A program made the translations under genes and the position numbers. Source: Agathobaculum ammoniilyticum (GTDB lineage Bacteria; Bacillota; Clostridia; Oscillospirales; Butyricicoccaceae). Taken from it: a stretch of 64,000 bases of DNA. The stretch lies in the NCBI RefSeq assembly GCF_025567315.1, contig NZ_JAOQJE010000001.1:1-64000 (forward strand). Reading direction: 5' to 3'. Below are positions 1-6,979 of the stretch, piece after piece (position 1 is the stretch's first letter; the number at the start of each line of letters is the position of its first letter). The notes below the pieces were generated by a model, which saw nothing but the letters and a program-made list of their open reading frames with translations, was not told the origin of the DNA and searched no databases.

Positions 1-78
1 AACACAGTAGTTAAGCTCATTTACGGTGACAATACTTGGCTGGCGACGGCCTGGAAAGATAACTCGATGCGCACACCA
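1..78 (+). rRNA. rrf: 5S ribosomal RNA, 3' part
   Basis: The first bases match the 3' two-thirds of bacterial 5S rRNA. They include the conserved segment reading GTAGTTAAGCTC, then TACTTGGCTGG, GACGGCCTGG and a closing 3' strand ending near GCACACC. The 5' part lies outside the window, so an rRNA operon ends here. A hairpin terminator follows directly. The exact 3' end is estimated from the expected terminal helix. Confidence 0.85.
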
Positions 79-80
79 CG

Positions 81-110
81 AAAGCAGCAACTTTGGTTGC
101 TGCTTTTCTT
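81..110 (+). terminator. Terminator of the rRNA operon
   Basis: AAAGCAGCAAC and GTTGCTGCTTT form an 11-bp perfect stem around a short TTTG loop, and the 3' arm runs into TTTTCTT. It sits a few bases after the 5S end. Confidence 0.85.
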
Positions 111-130
111 CTGTTTGAGGAGGGAAAAGC

Positions 131-778
131 ATGTATCAATATATTTTATTTGATCTGGATGGGACACTGACCGATCCGCGAGAGGGAATCACAAGGTCTG
201 TGCAGTATGCGCTCGGCAAAATGGGAATTGATGCGCCCGATCGAACAGCCTTGGAACATTTTATCGGTCCGCCGCTCTATGATGAATTCATTCGCTGCTA
301 TGGATTTGACGATGCTGGCGCAAAGCAGGCGGTCGCGGCTTACCGAGAGCGCTTCAGTGTGCGGGGCTGGAAAGAAAACCTTTTGCTTTCAGGCGTTCCG
401 GAGTTGTTGCGGGCGCTGAAGGACGCAGGAAAGAAAGCGGCCATTGCGTCCTCCAAGCCAACGGTTTTTGTGGAGAAAATTTTGCAGAGGTTCCAGATCG
501 ACTCTTATTTCGATGTCGTTTCCGGCGCCACGCTGGATGGTGTGATCTCTACCAAATCACAGGTTGTCAGGCAGGCGTTGGAGATGCTGCAGGTGCGGGA
601 ACGTTCCGAAGCGGTTTTGGTGGGGGACCGGATGCATGACGCGGAGGGGGCGCAGAACAACGGCATCGCGTGTATTGGTGTTACCTTTGGCTTTGGCGGC
701 AGGGATGAGTTGGCTTGTGCCGGCGTAGACCAAATTGTTGATACGATGGAAGAACTGCGGGAATTGCTTTTGAAGTGA
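131..778 (+). CDS. HAD-family hydrolase, phosphoglycolate phosphatase-like
   Basis: A 215-residue haloacid-dehalogenase superfamily phosphatase, subclass with an alpha-helical cap (PGP/Gph-like). Motif I is D8-L-D10-G-T at the N-terminus, motif II is the serine pair S107/S108 in IASSKP, and motif IV is G165-D166 with D170. D8 would be the phospho-acceptor nucleophile. The length is normal for the family. AGGAGGGAAAAGC before the ATG is a strong ribosome-binding site. It stands alone between the rRNA terminator and its own terminator at 791. The substrate cannot be read from sequence: phosphoglycolate, pyrophosphate or a nucleotide monophosphate are all possible. Confidence 0.9.
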   Translation: MYQYILFDLDGTLTDPREGITRSVQYALGKMGIDAPDRTALEHFIGPPLYDEFIRCYGFDDAGAKQAVAAYRERFSVRGWKENLLLSGVPELLRALKDAGKKAAIASSKPTVFVEKILQRFQIDSYFDVVSGATLDGVISTKSQVVRQALEMLQVRERSEAVLVGDRMHDAEGAQNNGIACIGVTFGFGGRDELACAGVDQIVDTMEELRELLLK

Positions 779-790
779 GGAACAACGCGG

Positions 791-820
791 AAAGGCGGCT
801 GGTGACAGCCGCCTTTTTTA
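791..820. terminator. Bidirectional terminator
   Basis: AAAGGCGGCT and AGCCGCCTTT form a 10-bp stem around GGTGAC, with a T-run on the plus strand and A-run on the other side. It lies between the convergent HAD gene and flavin reductase gene, and overlaps the stop codon of the latter. Confidence 0.85.
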
Positions 821-1513
821 TTTCCAGGGTGGTTTTCCGTCCATCCAGCCCTGCGTTTTCCAGTAGGCATGGTCGCTGGCTGTAAGGCCGCCGCCCATTT
901 TGCGGCTGAGCCAGTACCGCATGCGTACACCGCAGCGCGGTTCGACCGGGGCGGGTTGGAGCCTGCGGGCGAGGCGCTGCATATCTCGCCGCATTTTTTC
1001 TTTTCGCGATTCGCTTAGTTCGGCAGCTTTCAGCGCCATCGAGCGGATGCCGTAGGTATATACCCGCCCGACGCCCCACCAGTTTACGCTGTCTTTCATA
1101 TCCCGCAGCGTCTGCCTGATGCCGCTTCCCGCAGCGGTTGTCAGCAGGACGGCGGTTTTGTGCGCCAGTTTACTGTTTGGACGATGGACGATCCAGCGGT
1201 TGCCCAAGTGATCCAGAAAGGATTTCATTGCGCCGGTTACATGGTAAGCATACACCGGACTGGCCAGAAGAATAACGTCGGATGCGTCGATTGCCTGTAA
1301 AATAGGCTTGAGCTGTGCGGGTGCCTGCTGGCATAGGGGTTCGCTGGCTTCAAAGCATGCGCAGCAGCCGCTGCAGAAGTGACTGAAATCCTGTGGGAGA
1401 AAAAACTCCGAAAATGTACTACTGTTATCCTGTGGAAGCGACTGCATCAGTATGCGCGCCAGCAAAACGGTGCTGCCTGCGTGGCTGGTTCCATAAATCG
1501 CGGTGATCTTCAT
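818..1513 (-). CDS. Flavodoxin-fold NAD(P)H-dependent oxidoreductase
   Basis: A 231-residue protein of the NADPH-dependent FMN reductase / iron-sulfur flavoprotein-like group. The N-terminus MKITAIYGTSHAGST is the FMN-phosphate loop, and SPVYAYHVTGAMKSFLDH (about residues 85-105) is the second flavin-contact region typical of this fold. A cysteine cluster C47-x2-C50-C51-x-C53, with C61, matches the Cys motif in iron-sulfur flavoprotein relatives, though a cluster is not proven. The C-terminal about 60 residues are basic and less conserved. AAAGGAGC precedes the ATG inside the end of the upstream metallo-hydrolase gene (4-base gap), so both form one operon from the TetR-controlled promoter at 2165-2194. 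Confidence 0.85.
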   Translation of the reverse strand: MKITAIYGTSHAGSTVLLARILMQSLPQDNSSTFSEFFLPQDFSHFCSGCCACFEASEPLCQQAPAQLKPILQAIDASDVILLASPVYAYHVTGAMKSFLDHLGNRWIVHRPNSKLAHKTAVLLTTAAGSGIRQTLRDMKDSVNWWGVGRVYTYGIRSMALKAAELSESRKEKMRRDMQRLARRLQPAPVEPRCGVRMRYWLSRKMGGGLTASDHAYWKTQGWMDGKPPWK

Positions 1514-1517
1514 ATTT

Positions 1518-2132
1518 TCAGCTCCTTTGTATTTTGTCGGCCAAATACCGCAGCCGCTCCATCGGGAACGGGCGGCCGTGGGCCGGATAAATCATGCTGC
1601 AGTCCAGCCTTGCCAGACGCAGCAGGCTGTCTCGCGCGGCCTGTGGGTTTTCGCTGTATCCAAGCAGGGCAGGGTGTAGAAACGACATAACGGCGTCGCC
1701 TGCGAAAAGGCAGTCCTCCACCAGTAGCGCGCAGGAGCCGGCGGTGTGTCCTGGGCAGGGTATCGGTGTTGCGCTGGGCGGCAGTCCGTCCGGCACGAGG
1801 AAGGCCGGTGAAAAGGGGACGTGTTTCTCCTTTTTTCGGCCGCTGCGGACCGCCCTGATGTCCGGTGCCGGCGGCATAACAAGGGCAAGGTCAGCAGGGT
1901 GCAGCGCGGCGGGGATGCCGTAATATTCCTGTAAAGCGGCGGCATGGCCGATGTGGTCGGTATGGCCGTGTGTCAGGAACAGCAGTTCGATCATATGCGG
2001 GTCAACCGTGCGCTGCAGGTGTCCGAGGAACCGACGATCCCATGCGATACCGGCGTCGACCAGCAGCGTCCGGCCGCTCCATTGAATCAGCCAACAGTTT
2101 GTCATTCCGGAACGGATACGGTGAATACGCAT
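1518..2132 (-). CDS. MBL-fold metallo-hydrolase
   Basis: A 204-residue metallo-beta-lactamase-fold hydrolase. The signature H55-x-H57-x-D59-H60, then H129 in CPGHTAGS, D146 in FAGDAV and H185 in YPAHG supply a two-metal site. This looks like a glyoxalase-II-like general hydrolase. The reading frame stays open far upstream, but the ATG at 2132 has GGAGG 6 bases before it and lies just downstream of a near-consensus promoter, so that start is chosen. It is the first gene of a two-gene operon with the flavin reductase, divergent from tetR. Regulation by that TetR is inferred from the operator inside the promoter. The substrate is unknown. Confidence 0.88.
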   Translation of the reverse strand: MRIHRIRSGMTNCWLIQWSGRTLLVDAGIAWDRRFLGHLQRTVDPHMIELLFLTHGHTDHIGHAAALQEYYGIPAALHPADLALVMPPAPDIRAVRSGRKKEKHVPFSPAFLVPDGLPPSATPIPCPGHTAGSCALLVEDCLFAGDAVMSFLHPALLGYSENPQAARDSLLRLARLDCSMIYPAHGRPFPMERLRYLADKIQRS

Positions 2133-2143
2133 GTTTTTCCTCC

Positions 2144-2172
2144 TTGCTTTTCTGGCCAATGCAGAGTATAAT
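2144..2172 (+). promoter_or_regulatory. Promoter of tetR gene
   Basis: TTGCTT (2144-2149), a 17-base spacer and TATAAT (2167-2172). It overlaps the divergent minus-strand promoter, so the two directions share the same DNA face. The operator palindrome would fall at about the transcription start. Confidence 0.75.
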
Positions 2173-2194
2173 GCAGGTGACACATTCGTGTCAA
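2165..2194 (-). promoter_or_regulatory. Promoter of MBL-hydrolase/flavin reductase operon
   Basis: On the minus strand TTGACA (2194-2189) and TATACT (2170-2165) are separated by 18 bases. The -35 hexamer is perfect. The palindrome TGACAC-N4-GTGTCA occupies the spacer, the classic position for TetR-type repression. Confidence 0.8.
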
Positions 2195-2215
2195 GGCGTT
2201 TGGCGCAAGTGACAC
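2178..2215. promoter_or_regulatory. TetR-type operator with three half-sites
   Basis: A perfect palindrome TGACAC-ATTC-GTGTCA spans 2178-2193. A third half-site TGACAC follows at 2210-2215, pairing as an inverted repeat with GTGTCA. It is inside the promoter of the MBL operon and at the start of the tetR transcript, so a bound repressor could control both directions. Assignment to the adjacent TetR is inference. Confidence 0.75.
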
Positions 2216-2249
2216 GATGGAAGAATCTTTGTGTCGGGAGATGGGCCGA

Positions 2250-2798
2250 GTGGAAAAAAGCCAAAACCCGATTGCCGTCCGATCTCGCTCCATGCTGCAG
2301 CAGGCGATGCTGGAACTGCTCACGGAGCAACCCTATGGGCAGATTACGGTAACGGCGCTGTGCGAACATGCGCAGCTCGGACGGAAGACCTTTTACCGCA
2401 ACTACGCGGAAAAGGATGACATATTGCGGGAATATATCGCCTGCCTGGCAGACGGCTTTCTGGAAAAGCTGCGGGAGCAGGCCCCCTTTGGCGATACCGC
2501 GTTCGCACAAACGCTGTTCGCCTATTGGAAGCCGTACGCGGACCTGTTCCGTCTGTTGGAGCAAAGCGGCGAATTCCGGTTTGTGCAGCGGGAATTTGAA
2601 CGGGTGGCTGCGCGGGTCGGCGGCTGGTTTACCTGTCCGGAGGCCATGAGGGAGGACCGGACGTTCCAGCGGTATTGCGCCAGCTTTGTGTCGGGAGGCT
2701 GCTACGCGCTGCTGCGGGACTGGATGTGCGGAGGCGCCGTCGAACCCGTGGAGCAAATGACCACGCTTTTTTGTCAGATTCGACGACTGAAAGCATAG
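2250..2798 (+). CDS. TetR/AcrR-family transcriptional regulator
   Basis: A one-component regulator. The N-terminal helix-turn-helix reads ITVTALCEHAQLGRKTFYRNY, followed by EKDDIL as in many TetR proteins. The remaining about 120 residues form a ligand-binding helical domain of the TetR_C type used in many Firmicutes regulators. The start chosen is GTG 2250, which has GGGAG 9 bases upstream (182 aa). ATG 2217 and ATG 2241 are in frame but have no well-spaced ribosome-binding site. It is divergent from the MBL-hydrolase operon across a palindromic operator, so it likely represses that operon and itself. The inducer is unknown. Confidence 0.88.
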   Translation: MEKSQNPIAVRSRSMLQQAMLELLTEQPYGQITVTALCEHAQLGRKTFYRNYAEKDDILREYIACLADGFLEKLREQAPFGDTAFAQTLFAYWKPYADLFRLLEQSGEFRFVQREFERVAARVGGWFTCPEAMREDRTFQRYCASFVSGGCYALLRDWMCGGAVEPVEQMTTLFCQIRRLKA

Positions 2799-2807
2799 AG
2801 ACGCGCC

Positions 2808-2836
2808 TTTACCAGGGGGTTCAAGTGTGGTAAAAT
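2808..2836 (+). promoter_or_regulatory. Candidate promoter for VOC/hydrolase/aminotransferase run
   Basis: TTTACC (2808-2813), a 17-base spacer, TAAAAT (2831-2836). It is placed right after tetR and would give a leader of about 155 bases before the VOC gene. I see no strong structure in that leader. Confidence 0.5.
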
Positions 2837-2997
2837 AACAATATGCAGGCTTTGACCGCGCTGTCCGCTGGAAGGCGGTATCGGGAAACTATATGCGGCC
2901 GGCCTGTGTTTGTTTCTTCTAAAGCGCAGGAAAAGCAGGAATTTACCCGTAGCTGTGGATAGTTGGCGCCAGCGACGCCATAATGGGAGGGAGAAGG

Positions 2998-3471
2998 ATG
3001 ATTCAATACCAGTTGCCACTGCTGGCGGTGCGGGATGTGGAGGTTTCCAAGCGGTTTTACCACGACCTATTTGAGCAGGAGGTGTCGATGGATCTGGGGC
3101 GGAACGTGACGTTTTCGGGCGGCTTCGCGATCCAGCAGGATTTCGACTGGCTGGTAGGCATCCCCAAATCCACAATCCTGCACCAGACGAATAATATGGA
3201 GCTGTATTTCGAGGTCGACGATTTTGAAGCCTTTTGGAGCAGGCTGCAGCAGCATCCGGACGTCGATCTGGTGCATGGACCCAAAACGCATGAATGGCAC
3301 CAGCGCGTGGTGCGACTTTACGATCCGGACTGGCATATGATCGAGGTAGGGGAGTCCATGACGGTCGTTGTGCAGCGCCTGCTGCGCGAGGGGAACGATG
3401 TGGAGCGGACCGCGGAAATGACCCAGCTTCCGGTCGGGTTTGTGGAACAGTGCAGGAAAGGTATGGAATAA
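2998..3471 (+). CDS. VOC-family (glyoxalase-like) protein
   Basis: A 157-residue vicinal-oxygen-chelate protein. The beta-alpha-beta-beta-beta repeats are recognisable from LLAVRDVEVSKRFYHDLF at the N-terminus and MELYFEVDDFEAFWSRLQ plus RVVRLYDPDWHMIEVGE in the second half. The D-P-D-x-H-x-I-E-V-G segment is the usual final metal-ligand strand of glyoxalase/bleomycin-resistance relatives. A C-terminal tail of about 40 residues follows the fold. ATG 2998 is preceded by GGGAGGGAGAAGG, so an in-frame ATG 15 bases earlier, which lies in the Shine-Dalgarno, is not used. The next gene starts 2 bases after its stop, so they are co-transcribed. The substrate is unknown. Confidence 0.85.
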   Translation: MIQYQLPLLAVRDVEVSKRFYHDLFEQEVSMDLGRNVTFSGGFAIQQDFDWLVGIPKSTILHQTNNMELYFEVDDFEAFWSRLQQHPDVDLVHGPKTHEWHQRVVRLYDPDWHMIEVGESMTVVVQRLLREGNDVERTAEMTQLPVGFVEQCRKGME

Positions 3472-3473
3472 AT

Positions 3474-4196
3474 ATGTTTGGTTATCAGGCGGAGTTCGTC
3501 GACTGCGGCGATGCCCGCATTGCCTGTTATGATATTGGCCGCGGCAAGCCGCTTGTCCTGCTGCATGGAAACGGTGAGGACAGCGCGTACTGGAAAGCAC
3601 AGGTACCGGAGTTTACGCGGTTTTACCGCGTGATTGCGGTGGACAGCCGGGGACACGGCGCCTCGGAAAGCGGCGCGCATGGCCTGTCGTTCGACCAAAT
3701 GGCGCAGGATTTGAAAACCGTATTGGATGCGCGCGGGGTAAAAAAAGCGCATATCCTCGGCTTTTCGGATGGCGGCAACCTGGCGATCAAGTTCGCGCTC
3801 ACCTATCCGGCGTATGTGGACAAGCTGATCCTGAACGGCGCCAATATCGAAATGTTCGGCGGCATCAAGCCGCATATCCAGCTTCCGGTATATGCGGGGT
3901 ATGGCGTTCTGGCCGTGCTGGGGTGCCTGAGCAAAAAGGCGGCCCGCAAGCGTGACGTGATGGGCCTGATGGTTCATCCTTACGGCGTGGGCATGGACGA
4001 TCTTGCCCGCCTGACCATGCCGACGCTGATCATCGTGGGCGAGCATGACATGGTGCGGGCCAGCCAGACTAAAGAAATGGCGGCGCGGATCCCGCACTGT
4101 CGGGTCGAGGTGTTTCGGGATGGGGACCATTTTGTTGCGGCAAAGCAGCCGTCCCGTTTCAACCGGACGGTGATAGAATTTTTACTGGGGAGATAG
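3474..4196 (+). CDS. Alpha/beta-fold hydrolase
   Basis: A 240-residue alpha/beta hydrolase. The oxyanion-loop motif LLHGNGEDS is near residue 30, the nucleophile elbow is G-F-S-D-G-G near residue 97, the acid is in GEHD near residue 192, and the catalytic histidine is in GDHF near residue 219. These form a complete Ser-Asp-His triad. The frame is open upstream through the VOC gene, but ATG 3474 follows the VOC stop by two bases and has GGAAAGG before it. The next gene starts five bases after its stop. It is likely an esterase or a C-C/peroxide-type hydrolase; the sequence does not tell which. Confidence 0.88.
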   Translation: MFGYQAEFVDCGDARIACYDIGRGKPLVLLHGNGEDSAYWKAQVPEFTRFYRVIAVDSRGHGASESGAHGLSFDQMAQDLKTVLDARGVKKAHILGFSDGGNLAIKFALTYPAYVDKLILNGANIEMFGGIKPHIQLPVYAGYGVLAVLGCLSKKAARKRDVMGLMVHPYGVGMDDLARLTMPTLIIVGEHDMVRASQTKEMAARIPHCRVEVFRDGDHFVAAKQPSRFNRTVIEFLLGR

Positions 4197-4201
4197 ACAA
4201 C

Positions 4202-5368
4202 ATGCAATTCATCAAAGCGGGAGAGCCTGCGGACAGCAACATTTTCAATAAGTTGGACGAACGCAAGCGCCGCCTGCTGGCAAGCGGGCGGGATGTGATC
4301 AATTTGTCGATCGGCACGCCGGATTTCCAGCCGGACCGGCATGTGATGGAGGCGGTCAGCCGCGCGGCGCTCGATCCGGAGCAGTATAAGTATTCGCTGA
4401 CCGAGACGCGCGCGCTGCTCGACGCGGTGCAGGACTGGTACAGCCGCCGCTATGGCGTACAGCTTGCGGACGAGGAGATCATGGCCGTATGCGGCTCGCA
4501 GGAGGGCATCGCCCATGTCTGTTTTGCGTTCGCGGGGCCGAACGACCTGATCCTCGCCCCCGACCCGGGCTACCCGATTTTCTCTTTCGGCCCGCTGATG
4601 ACCGGCGCTACGGTTGGCCTGTATCCGCTGCGGGCGGAAAACAACTGGCAGCTTGATTTCGCGGATATACCGGAGGAGGTCGCCAGCCGCGCCAAAGCGA
4701 TGGTTGTATCCTATCCGAACAATCCGACCGCTTCGGTCGCGGACCGGTCGTTTTATGAGAGGCTCGTGGCCTATGCGCGCGAGCATCAAATCATCATCCT
4801 GCACGATAACGCCTATTCCGACCTGCTCCTCAACGGGGAACAGGGGCTGTCATTCCTGTCCATACCGGGCGCAAAAGAAGTCGGGATCGAATTTAATTCC
4901 CTTTCCAAGACGTATAACCTGACCGGCATGCGCGTATCATTTGCGCTCGGCAACCGTGAGATAATCAGCCGGTTCCGCGCGTTCCGCTCGCAGATCGACT
5001 ACGGGATGTTCTATCCCATCCAGGCGGGCGCGGTCGCGGCGCTGACCGGACCGCAGGAGATTGTTGCGCGCAACCGGCAGGGCTACATGGCGCGACGCGA
5101 CGCGCTGTGCGGCGGCCTGCGCAAAATCGGCTGGGATGTGCCGGACGCGCAGGGTACCATGTTCGTGTGGGCGAGAATACCGGAGCGGTTCGGCTCGTCA
5201 ATAGAATTCGTGCTGGAGCTGATGGAAAAAACCGGAGTGATCTGCGTGCCGGGCAGCGCGTTCGGCGGGCAGGGCGAGGGCTATGTCCGATTCGCGCTGG
5301 TCGTACCACCCGAACGGATGCGGGAAGCGGTCGAACGGATCGTGGAAAGCGGTATTTTGAAAGGGTGA
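4202..5368 (+). CDS. Class I/II pyridoxal-phosphate aminotransferase
   Basis: A 388-residue fold-type-I PLP aminotransferase, closest in style to LL-diaminopimelate / aspartate aminotransferases. The Schiff-base lysine is K236 in SLSKTYN. N174 (YPNNPTA), D202 and Y205 (DNAYSD) contact the cofactor, and R244 follows in TGMRVSF. The N-terminal segment up to IGTPDFQP is conserved in the LL-DAP aminotransferase-like group, but specificity is not certain from sequence. It is tightly packed between the hydrolase (5-base gap) and the second VOC gene (9-base gap), which suggests an amino-acid side pathway. The enzyme is cytosolic and most likely a homodimer. Confidence 0.9.
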   Translation: MQFIKAGEPADSNIFNKLDERKRRLLASGRDVINLSIGTPDFQPDRHVMEAVSRAALDPEQYKYSLTETRALLDAVQDWYSRRYGVQLADEEIMAVCGSQEGIAHVCFAFAGPNDLILAPDPGYPIFSFGPLMTGATVGLYPLRAENNWQLDFADIPEEVASRAKAMVVSYPNNPTASVADRSFYERLVAYAREHQIIILHDNAYSDLLLNGEQGLSFLSIPGAKEVGIEFNSLSKTYNLTGMRVSFALGNREIISRFRAFRSQIDYGMFYPIQAGAVAALTGPQEIVARNRQGYMARRDALCGGLRKIGWDVPDAQGTMFVWARIPERFGSSIEFVLELMEKTGVICVPGSAFGGQGEGYVRFALVVPPERMREAVERIVESGILKG

Positions 5369-5377
5369 CCTTGTGAT

Positions 5378-5761
5378 ATGAAGATTGACCATGCGGCGCT
5401 GTATACCTTCGATTTGGAGCGGCTACGCGCCTTTTATGAGGATTACTTCGACGGTAAAGTAAACAAGCAGTATCGGAATGAGAAAACCGGTCTGCAGACC
5501 TACTTTATTTCCTTTGCGGATGGCGCGCGGCTGGAGCTGATGACGCGACCGGAATTGGAGGAATGCGAGCGGTCGCGCCTGTGGACAGGCTGGACCCACT
5601 TGGCATTCAAAGCGGGGACGCGCGAAAATGTGGACGCGCTGACCGAGCGTCTGCGCGCGGACGGCTATGAAGTGACAAGCGGGCCGCGCGTGACGGGTGA
5701 TGGGTATTATGAAAGCTGCGTGCTCGATCCGGATGGAAACACGGTCGAAATCACCGCGTGA
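5378..5761 (+). CDS. VOC-family (glyoxalase/bleomycin resistance-like) protein
   Basis: A 127-residue single-VOC protein, the standard length for glyoxalase I / methylmalonyl-CoA epimerase-like relatives. MKIDHAALYTFDLERLRAFYEDYF begins the first metal-binding strand (H5), ARLELMTRPE gives the central acid, and YYESCVLDPDGNTVEITA the terminal E-x-T strand. Residues H5, E63 or so, and the C-terminal E fit the metal site. It is the last member of the tight run begun at 2998. The function may be lactoylglutathione-like detoxification or a fosfomycin/antibiotic-resistance-like activity; neither is shown by the sequence. Confidence 0.87.
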   Translation: MKIDHAALYTFDLERLRAFYEDYFDGKVNKQYRNEKTGLQTYFISFADGARLELMTRPELEECERSRLWTGWTHLAFKAGTRENVDALTERLRADGYEVTSGPRVTGDGYYESCVLDPDGNTVEITA

Positions 5762-5797
5762 GCTGATCCCGCGGACAGCGAATAAAAGGAGCGGAAG

Positions 5798-6547
5798 ATG
5801 AAATTAATTTCCTGGAATGTAAACGGACTGCGCGCGTGCGTGGGCAAGGGCTTTTTTTCGTTTATGGAAGCGGAGCAGCCGGATATGCTGTGTCTGCAGG
5901 AAACCAAGCTGCAACCCGAGCAGGCCCCGCAGATTGAGGGATACTATGAATACTGGAATTCAGCGGAAAAAAAGGGGTATTCCGGCGTAGCCCTGTTTTC
6001 CAAAACCGAGCCGGAGGCGGTTTCTTACGGCCTTGGCATTGACGAGCATGACCATGAGGGGCGCGTCATTACGGCGGATTATGGGGCGTTTTATCTGGTT
6101 ACGGTCTACACCCCCAATTCGCAGGATGAGCTGAAGCGTCTAGATTATCGGATGCGCTGGGAGGACGACTTCCGCGCCTACCTTCAAAAGCTGGATGCGG
6201 AGAAGCCGGTCATTGTGTGCGGGGACATGAACGTTGCGCATCAGGAGATCGACCTGAAAAACCCCAAAACCAATCGCCGCAACGCAGGCTTCACCGATGA
6301 GGAGCGCGCCAAAATGACCGAGCTGCTCAGCGCAGGCTTTACAGATACGTTCCGGCATTTTTATCCGGAGCTGACGGGCGCGTACTCCTGGTGGAGCTAT
6401 CGCTTCAAGGCGCGGGAGAAGAACGCGGGCTGGCGTATCGACTACTTCCTGGTGTCCAACCGGCTGATCGGTCGTGTCAAGGCCGCGCGTATCCTGAGCA
6501 ATGTGTTCGGGTCGGATCACTGTCCGGTGCTGATCGAGCTGGAGTGA
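5798..6547 (+). CDS. xth: Exodeoxyribonuclease III (AP endonuclease)
   Basis: A 249-residue ExoIII/AP endonuclease close in length to Bacillus ExoA. Metal- and catalysis-linked motifs are in order: SWNVNGLRA (residues 5-13), LQETKL with E35, CGDMNVAH, and the terminal GSDHCPV. It cleaves 5' to abasic sites and removes 3' blocking groups during base-excision repair. AAAGGAGCGG precedes the ATG. The following CPCC gene starts inside its stop codon (TGATG overlap), so the two are translationally coupled. Confidence 0.95.
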   Translation: MKLISWNVNGLRACVGKGFFSFMEAEQPDMLCLQETKLQPEQAPQIEGYYEYWNSAEKKGYSGVALFSKTEPEAVSYGLGIDEHDHEGRVITADYGAFYLVTVYTPNSQDELKRLDYRMRWEDDFRAYLQKLDAEKPVIVCGDMNVAHQEIDLKNPKTNRRNAGFTDEERAKMTELLSAGFTDTFRHFYPELTGAYSWWSYRFKAREKNAGWRIDYFLVSNRLIGRVKAARILSNVFGSDHCPVLIELE

Positions 6548-6936
6548 TGGGAGTAGAGTGGGAAAAGGACTGGTTTTTGCCTGAGGCGCAAGACGATGAG
6601 ATCTTTGTGTCTTGGCCGCCTTGGGTGCCTGAGGACGACGCGCCGCCCGACCCGTGGGAGCGCCCCGATCTGCCCGACCTTGACGAGGAGCAGGCGCTAC
6701 CGTGGTCGCCCGAGATGCCGGTTGAGCCCTGCCCCTGCTGCGGGGCGGATATCCCCCAAAATCCATCGTGGGGGTATATCTGTCCGACCTGCCTGTGGGA
6801 GATCGATTACGACGCGCAGGATGCGCCCGAGGAACCGAGCGACCAGAACCACGGCCTTTCGCTGGAGGAGGCGCGGATGAATTTCCGTACCTTTGGGTGC
6901 AGCAGCCCGTGGCTTATAGAGAGGGAAAACGAATAA
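6547..6936 (+). CDS. CPCC-family cysteine-rich protein
   Basis: A 129-residue protein. The first 58 residues are acidic and rich in Pro, Asp and Trp. The C-terminal domain is a CPCC zinc-ribbon-like unit: C62-P-C64-C65 ... G-Y-I-C79-P-x-C82-x-W-E-x-D, then EEP, NHGLSLEEARMNF. This pattern is known as the cysteine-rich CPCC family, whose function is not established. The start overlaps the stop of xth by one base. The acidic Pro/Trp leader is longer than in the minimal family. A strong terminator follows. Confidence 0.8.
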   Translation: MGVEWEKDWFLPEAQDDEIFVSWPPWVPEDDAPPDPWERPDLPDLDEEQALPWSPEMPVEPCPCCGADIPQNPSWGYICPTCLWEIDYDAQDAPEEPSDQNHGLSLEEARMNFRTFGCSSPWLIERENE

Positions 6937-6966
6937 AAAACACGCTGCTTTGGCAGCGTGTTTTTC
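6935..6966. terminator. Bidirectional terminator
   Basis: AAAAACACGCTGC and GCAGCGTGTTTTT pair perfectly around TTTG. The A- and T-tracts make it work in both directions, serving the xth unit and the convergent AEC gene. Confidence 0.9.
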
Positions 6967-6979
6967 TATAGGTTGCCGG

